From Thalassolituus alkanivorans (lineage in GTDB: Bacteria > Pseudomonadota > Gammaproteobacteria > Pseudomonadales > Oceanobacteraceae): a DNA stretch of 64,000 nt. Where the stretch lies: NCBI RefSeq assembly GCF_020447205.1, contig NZ_JAJAEL010000005.1, forward strand, positions 102,364 to 166,363, written 5' to 3'. The notes under the pieces are model-generated. The model saw nothing but the letters and a program-made list of their open reading frames with translations. It was not told the DNA's origin and did no database searches. This document shows positions 61,906 to 64,000 of the stretch, one piece after another. The position numbers and the translations under genes are program-made. Each line of letters opens with the position of its first letter. Position 1 is the stretch's first letter.

Positions 61906-63630
61906 ATGCTGAACCTTGTCCGTTTCCGCCCCATTGCATCTGCCAGTGCTGCTGCATTGTTGCTGGCATCATCTGCTGTGATGGCGATGTCGCAACCGCC
62001 GCAGTCGCTGAACAGCGAGATTGTATTTACCAACAGCACGCTGGAAACCCTGCAGGTCAGTCTGCAGGGGGATGCCAACGCTGAACTGGTCAGTGCTGAA
62101 GTACCGCCGCTGGCAACCCGTACCCTGGCCCGTCTGATCCGTGATGCCGCAACTGACAGCAGTCTGGTGCTGAACCTGAGCTCCGATGCTGATCAGTTTG
62201 TATTGCAGCAAAATACTACCGGTCTGAACGTCAGCTTTGCCGCCAGCGGTAATGGCTGGAATCTGGCTGGCCAGAGCGATGACAATATTCACCGTCAGGC
62301 CGCGACTATTGAAGGCCGCGCCGCCATGCTGGCGGTTAAAGGCGAAAGTCTGAGTGATGGTGGCATTATCCGTTATGTGCTGCAGGAGCAGGATAATAAG
62401 CCTGCCGCACAAGCCCCTGGTGATTTCAGCCTGCTCAGCTACAACATCTGGGCGACCACAATTTTCGGTTCGAAGAAAGTTTCCACCCGCCTGACGCAAA
62501 TGCCGCAGGTGATGGCTGACTACGATGCGCTGGTACTGACTGAAGTGTTTGATCTGGCAGAAAGCAATGCGCTGCTGGATGAGTTGCGTGCTGAGTATCC
62601 GTATCAGACCGGCGATATTTTTAAACTCGGTAAGGTGCTGGGTTCTGGTACCCGTATTCTGTCGCGCTGGCCAATCGTGCTGGAAGATTCTCACGCCTAC
62701 AGCGATTGTGATGGTATTCAGTGTGCGGCTACGCGGGGAGTTATTTATGCCAGGCTGAATAAACAGGGCAAAACCTACCACGTATTTGCCACCCATACCC
62801 AGTCGTCCGATGACGATGCCAACCGCAACGCCCGTCTGGCCCAGTTGCAGGAAATGGGGGATTACATCCGCAGCCTGAACCTGCCTGCCGATGAGCCGGT
62901 GCTGATGGCCGGTGACTTTAACGTTAATAAAATCGGCCTGCCGCAGGATCGTGATTATCTCGAAGCTGTGCTGAATGCCCGTGAGCCGCAGAATACCGGC
63001 CACACGCTGAGTTTTGATTCCAACACCAACCACTGGGCGGAAGCGCCGTATCTGGAATATCTGGATTACACCCTGGTCAGCAATGTTAACCAGCCGGCAG
63101 TGAGTGCCACGCAGGAAATTATTGCGCCGCGTTCGCTGCAGGATAACCTCTGGGGCGAATGGGATTTATCGGATCACTATGCCGCCCGTGGCCTGTTCCG
63201 CTTTGATGACAGCAATGTCGTCCGCAGCGCATTTCCTTATGCCGGTGACGTGGTGCATCTGCAAACCGCGAATGGCCATTTCCTGCGTGCAATGAGTGGC
63301 GGTGGCAGCTTTGTCTCGGCGGGTTCATCGCAGGTTGGAACCTGGGAAAGCTTTATTATGGCCAGTCTGGCTGACGGTAAAGTGGCTCTGCAGGCGCGCA
63401 ATGGCGGTTATGTTGGTCTGGATTCTTACCTGCTGGGCACACTGACTACCGGGCACAGTAAAGACAGTGCAGCAGCACAGTTTGAACTGGTAAACCTCGG
63501 TAATGACCGCGTGGCCCTGAAAGCGAATAACGGCAAATATCTGCGTGCCGATTTTGGCGGTGGTGCCGGTGCCAGCGCTGGTTCCGCCGATATTGGTGCT
63601 AATCAGACCTTTGTGTTGATTCGCCCATAA
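61906..63630 (+). CDS. secreted sphingomyelin phosphodiesterase-like enzyme with beta-trefoil tail
   Basis: A 574-residue secreted protein with a signal peptide (residues 1-28, ending ASSAVMAMS). A domain of about 30-170 precedes the endonuclease/exonuclease/phosphatase (EEP) fold at about 178-435. Its catalytic residues are visible: Asn in LLSYNIW, Glu in LVLTEVFD, ATHTQSS, Asp/Asn in MAGDFNVNK and His in WDLSDHYAA. This set is shared with bacterial neutral sphingomyelinases. The C-terminal 130 residues hold repeated G-x-Y-L/V-x-A/L-D motifs (NGHFLRAMSGG, NGKYLRADFGG), resembling fascin-like beta-trefoil lectins. It probably cleaves sphingomyelin or related phospholipids outside the cell. 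Single gene. Confidence 0.85.
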   Translation: MLNLVRFRPIASASAAALLLASSAVMAMSQPPQSLNSEIVFTNSTLETLQVSLQGDANAELVSAEVPPLATRTLARLIRDAATDSSLVLNLSSDADQFVLQQNTTGLNVSFAASGNGWNLAGQSDDNIHRQAATIEGRAAMLAVKGESLSDGGIIRYVLQEQDNKPAAQAPGDFSLLSYNIWATTIFGSKKVSTRLTQMPQVMADYDALVLTEVFDLAESNALLDELRAEYPYQTGDIFKLGKVLGSGTRILSRWPIVLEDSHAYSDCDGIQCAATRGVIYARLNKQGKTYHVFATHTQSSDDDANRNARLAQLQEMGDYIRSLNLPADEPVLMAGDFNVNKIGLPQDRDYLEAVLNAREPQNTGHTLSFDSNTNHWAEAPYLEYLDYTLVSNVNQPAVSATQEIIAPRSLQDNLWGEWDLSDHYAARGLFRFDDSNVVRSAFPYAGDVVHLQTANGHFLRAMSGGGSFVSAGSSQVGTWESFIMASLADGKVALQARNGGYVGLDSYLLGTLTTGHSKDSAAAQFELVNLGNDRVALKANNGKYLRADFGGGAGASAGSADIGANQTFVLIRP

Positions 63631-63690
63631 AGCGGAGTCTTTAGCAGATATAAAAAACGGAGCAGCAGCTCCACAGCTGTCCCACAGTTT

Positions 63691-63709
63691 GGAGTGACAT
63701 CGTCACTCC
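63691..63709. repeat. 8-bp perfect hairpin
   Basis: GGAGTGAC (63691-63698) pairs with GTCACTCC (63702-63709) around loop ATC, 60 bases after the sphingomyelinase-like stop. No T run follows; it resembles a short intergenic repeat unit or a factor-dependent transcript end. Confidence 0.6.
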
Positions 63710-63872
63710 AAGCTACAGTATTCATCAACGACTGTTTTTCAATCTGAAACGCCTTTCCGGGGCAAGCCCCTGGCCCCCTGCAAGGAGAGGTATCTCCTTA
63801 CAATCCTCTCTTTTCGGCGCGTCCGGCTTCTTCCAGCCAACGGCAATGATTATGCGGCACGCAAAACAATTC

Positions 63873-63921
63873 GCCCCGGAACGACACTTTAAAACACCAA
63901 TGATTTGTATCGTTCCGGGGC
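63873..63921. repeat. 12-bp inverted repeat with 25-base centre
   Basis: GCCCCGGAACGA (63873-63884) is perfectly inverted as TCGTTCCGGGGC (63910-63921). Related CCGGGG sequence occurs near 63757. The AT-rich centre contrasts with the GC-rich arms, as in a small mobile or structured intergenic element. Confidence 0.6.
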
Positions 63922-64000
63922 AGGGTTTTGCTCTGAAGGCCGCAGAATCATCTGGTTGTCTGGCGCCGCACGATCGCCGGTTTAAGCAATCCGCTCAGCC

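Larger units (their letters stand above)
63631..64000. other. terminal intergenic region with hairpins
   Basis: This 370-bp end of the window has no convincing gene. It holds the hairpin at 63691-63709, a short GGGGC-AA-GCCCC stem near 63761-63772, and the long inverted repeat at 63873-63921. A 29-codon frame on the minus strand (63887-63798) is too short to accept. Confidence 0.5.

Noticed and set aside
63798..63887. 29-codon minus-strand frame starting at GTG 63887
   Set aside because: The translation looks somewhat protein-like (CRWLEEAGRAEKRG), but it is very short, starts within an inverted repeat and has no clear ribosome binding site.

Overview
The window reads as chromosome of a gammaproteobacterium, most like the marine Oceanospirillales/Thalassolituus-type lineages or a Pseudomonas relative. 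This placement is an inference from gene content: a homodimeric aceE with aceF, a PdhR-type regulator beside an lldEFG-dld lactate operon, a FabY-type condensing enzyme, an AsrA-like Lon, RimO, RlmF, TrpB2, and Pseudomonas-like REP palindromes. Coding density is high. I saw no rRNA, tRNA, CRISPR array, insertion sequence or prophage.

Layout. 1-3.2 kb: the end of an unknown gene; a visibly AT-rich, translationally coupled pair (radical SAM enzyme plus a P-loop kinase/uracil-phosphoribosyltransferase-like fusion) that matches no system I can name; a DUF6933-type gene split by an amber codon; and a DUF3127 OB-fold protein with an SSB-like acidic tip. 3.4-10 kb: a GST-like protein, an Rrf2 regulator divergent from a thioredoxin-reductase-like flavoprotein, fabY divergent from an AraC/DJ-1 regulator, and an outer-membrane protein. 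10.2-16.4 kb: aceEF behind a PdhR-type box, a CPBP membrane protease and a MarC protein. 16.9-22 kb: one giant lipoprotein with seven Cys-rich DUF7151-like repeats, calcium-type DxDxDG repeats and an RCC1 propeller. 22-26 kb: rlmF with a repetitive tail, and a small GST/NTF2-like/tautomerase operon divergent from a LysR regulator. 26-33 kb: pdhR divergent from lldE-lldF-lldG-dld, with a perfect PdhR-type palindrome between them. 33-39 kb: a PAS/HisKA_2 kinase overlapping a REC-PAS-GGDEF-EAL protein, then a DyP peroxidase with an isochorismatase-like hydrolase. 39-44.5 kb: Lon with an unusual Walker A residue, a YeiH-like transporter and TrpB2. 44.5-49.3 kb: two tandem paralogous membrane-anchored alpha/beta hydrolases. 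49.5-53.3 kb: rsuA, a dicarboxylate symporter and rimO. 53.3-57.3 kb: hipB-hipA overlapping a QTMAN-like (tRNA-queuosine mannosyltransferase family) gene, then a REC protein. 57.5-61.6 kb: a periplasmic solute-binding protein, an RLAN/RimK-type ATP-grasp ligase, and a divergent GNAT-C39 peptidase fusion. 61.9-63.6 kb: a secreted sphingomyelinase-like phosphodiesterase. The last 370 bases hold hairpins.

Two functional themes recur. The first is pyruvate/lactate control: one PdhR-like regulator is encoded at 26 kb, and its predicted boxes lie before both aceE and the lld operon. The second is modification chemistry built on unusual enzyme pairings: radical SAM with kinase-PRTase, ATP-grasp with GNAT-C39, and HipBA with QTMAN. 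All functional assignments come from reading motifs by eye; no database search was run.
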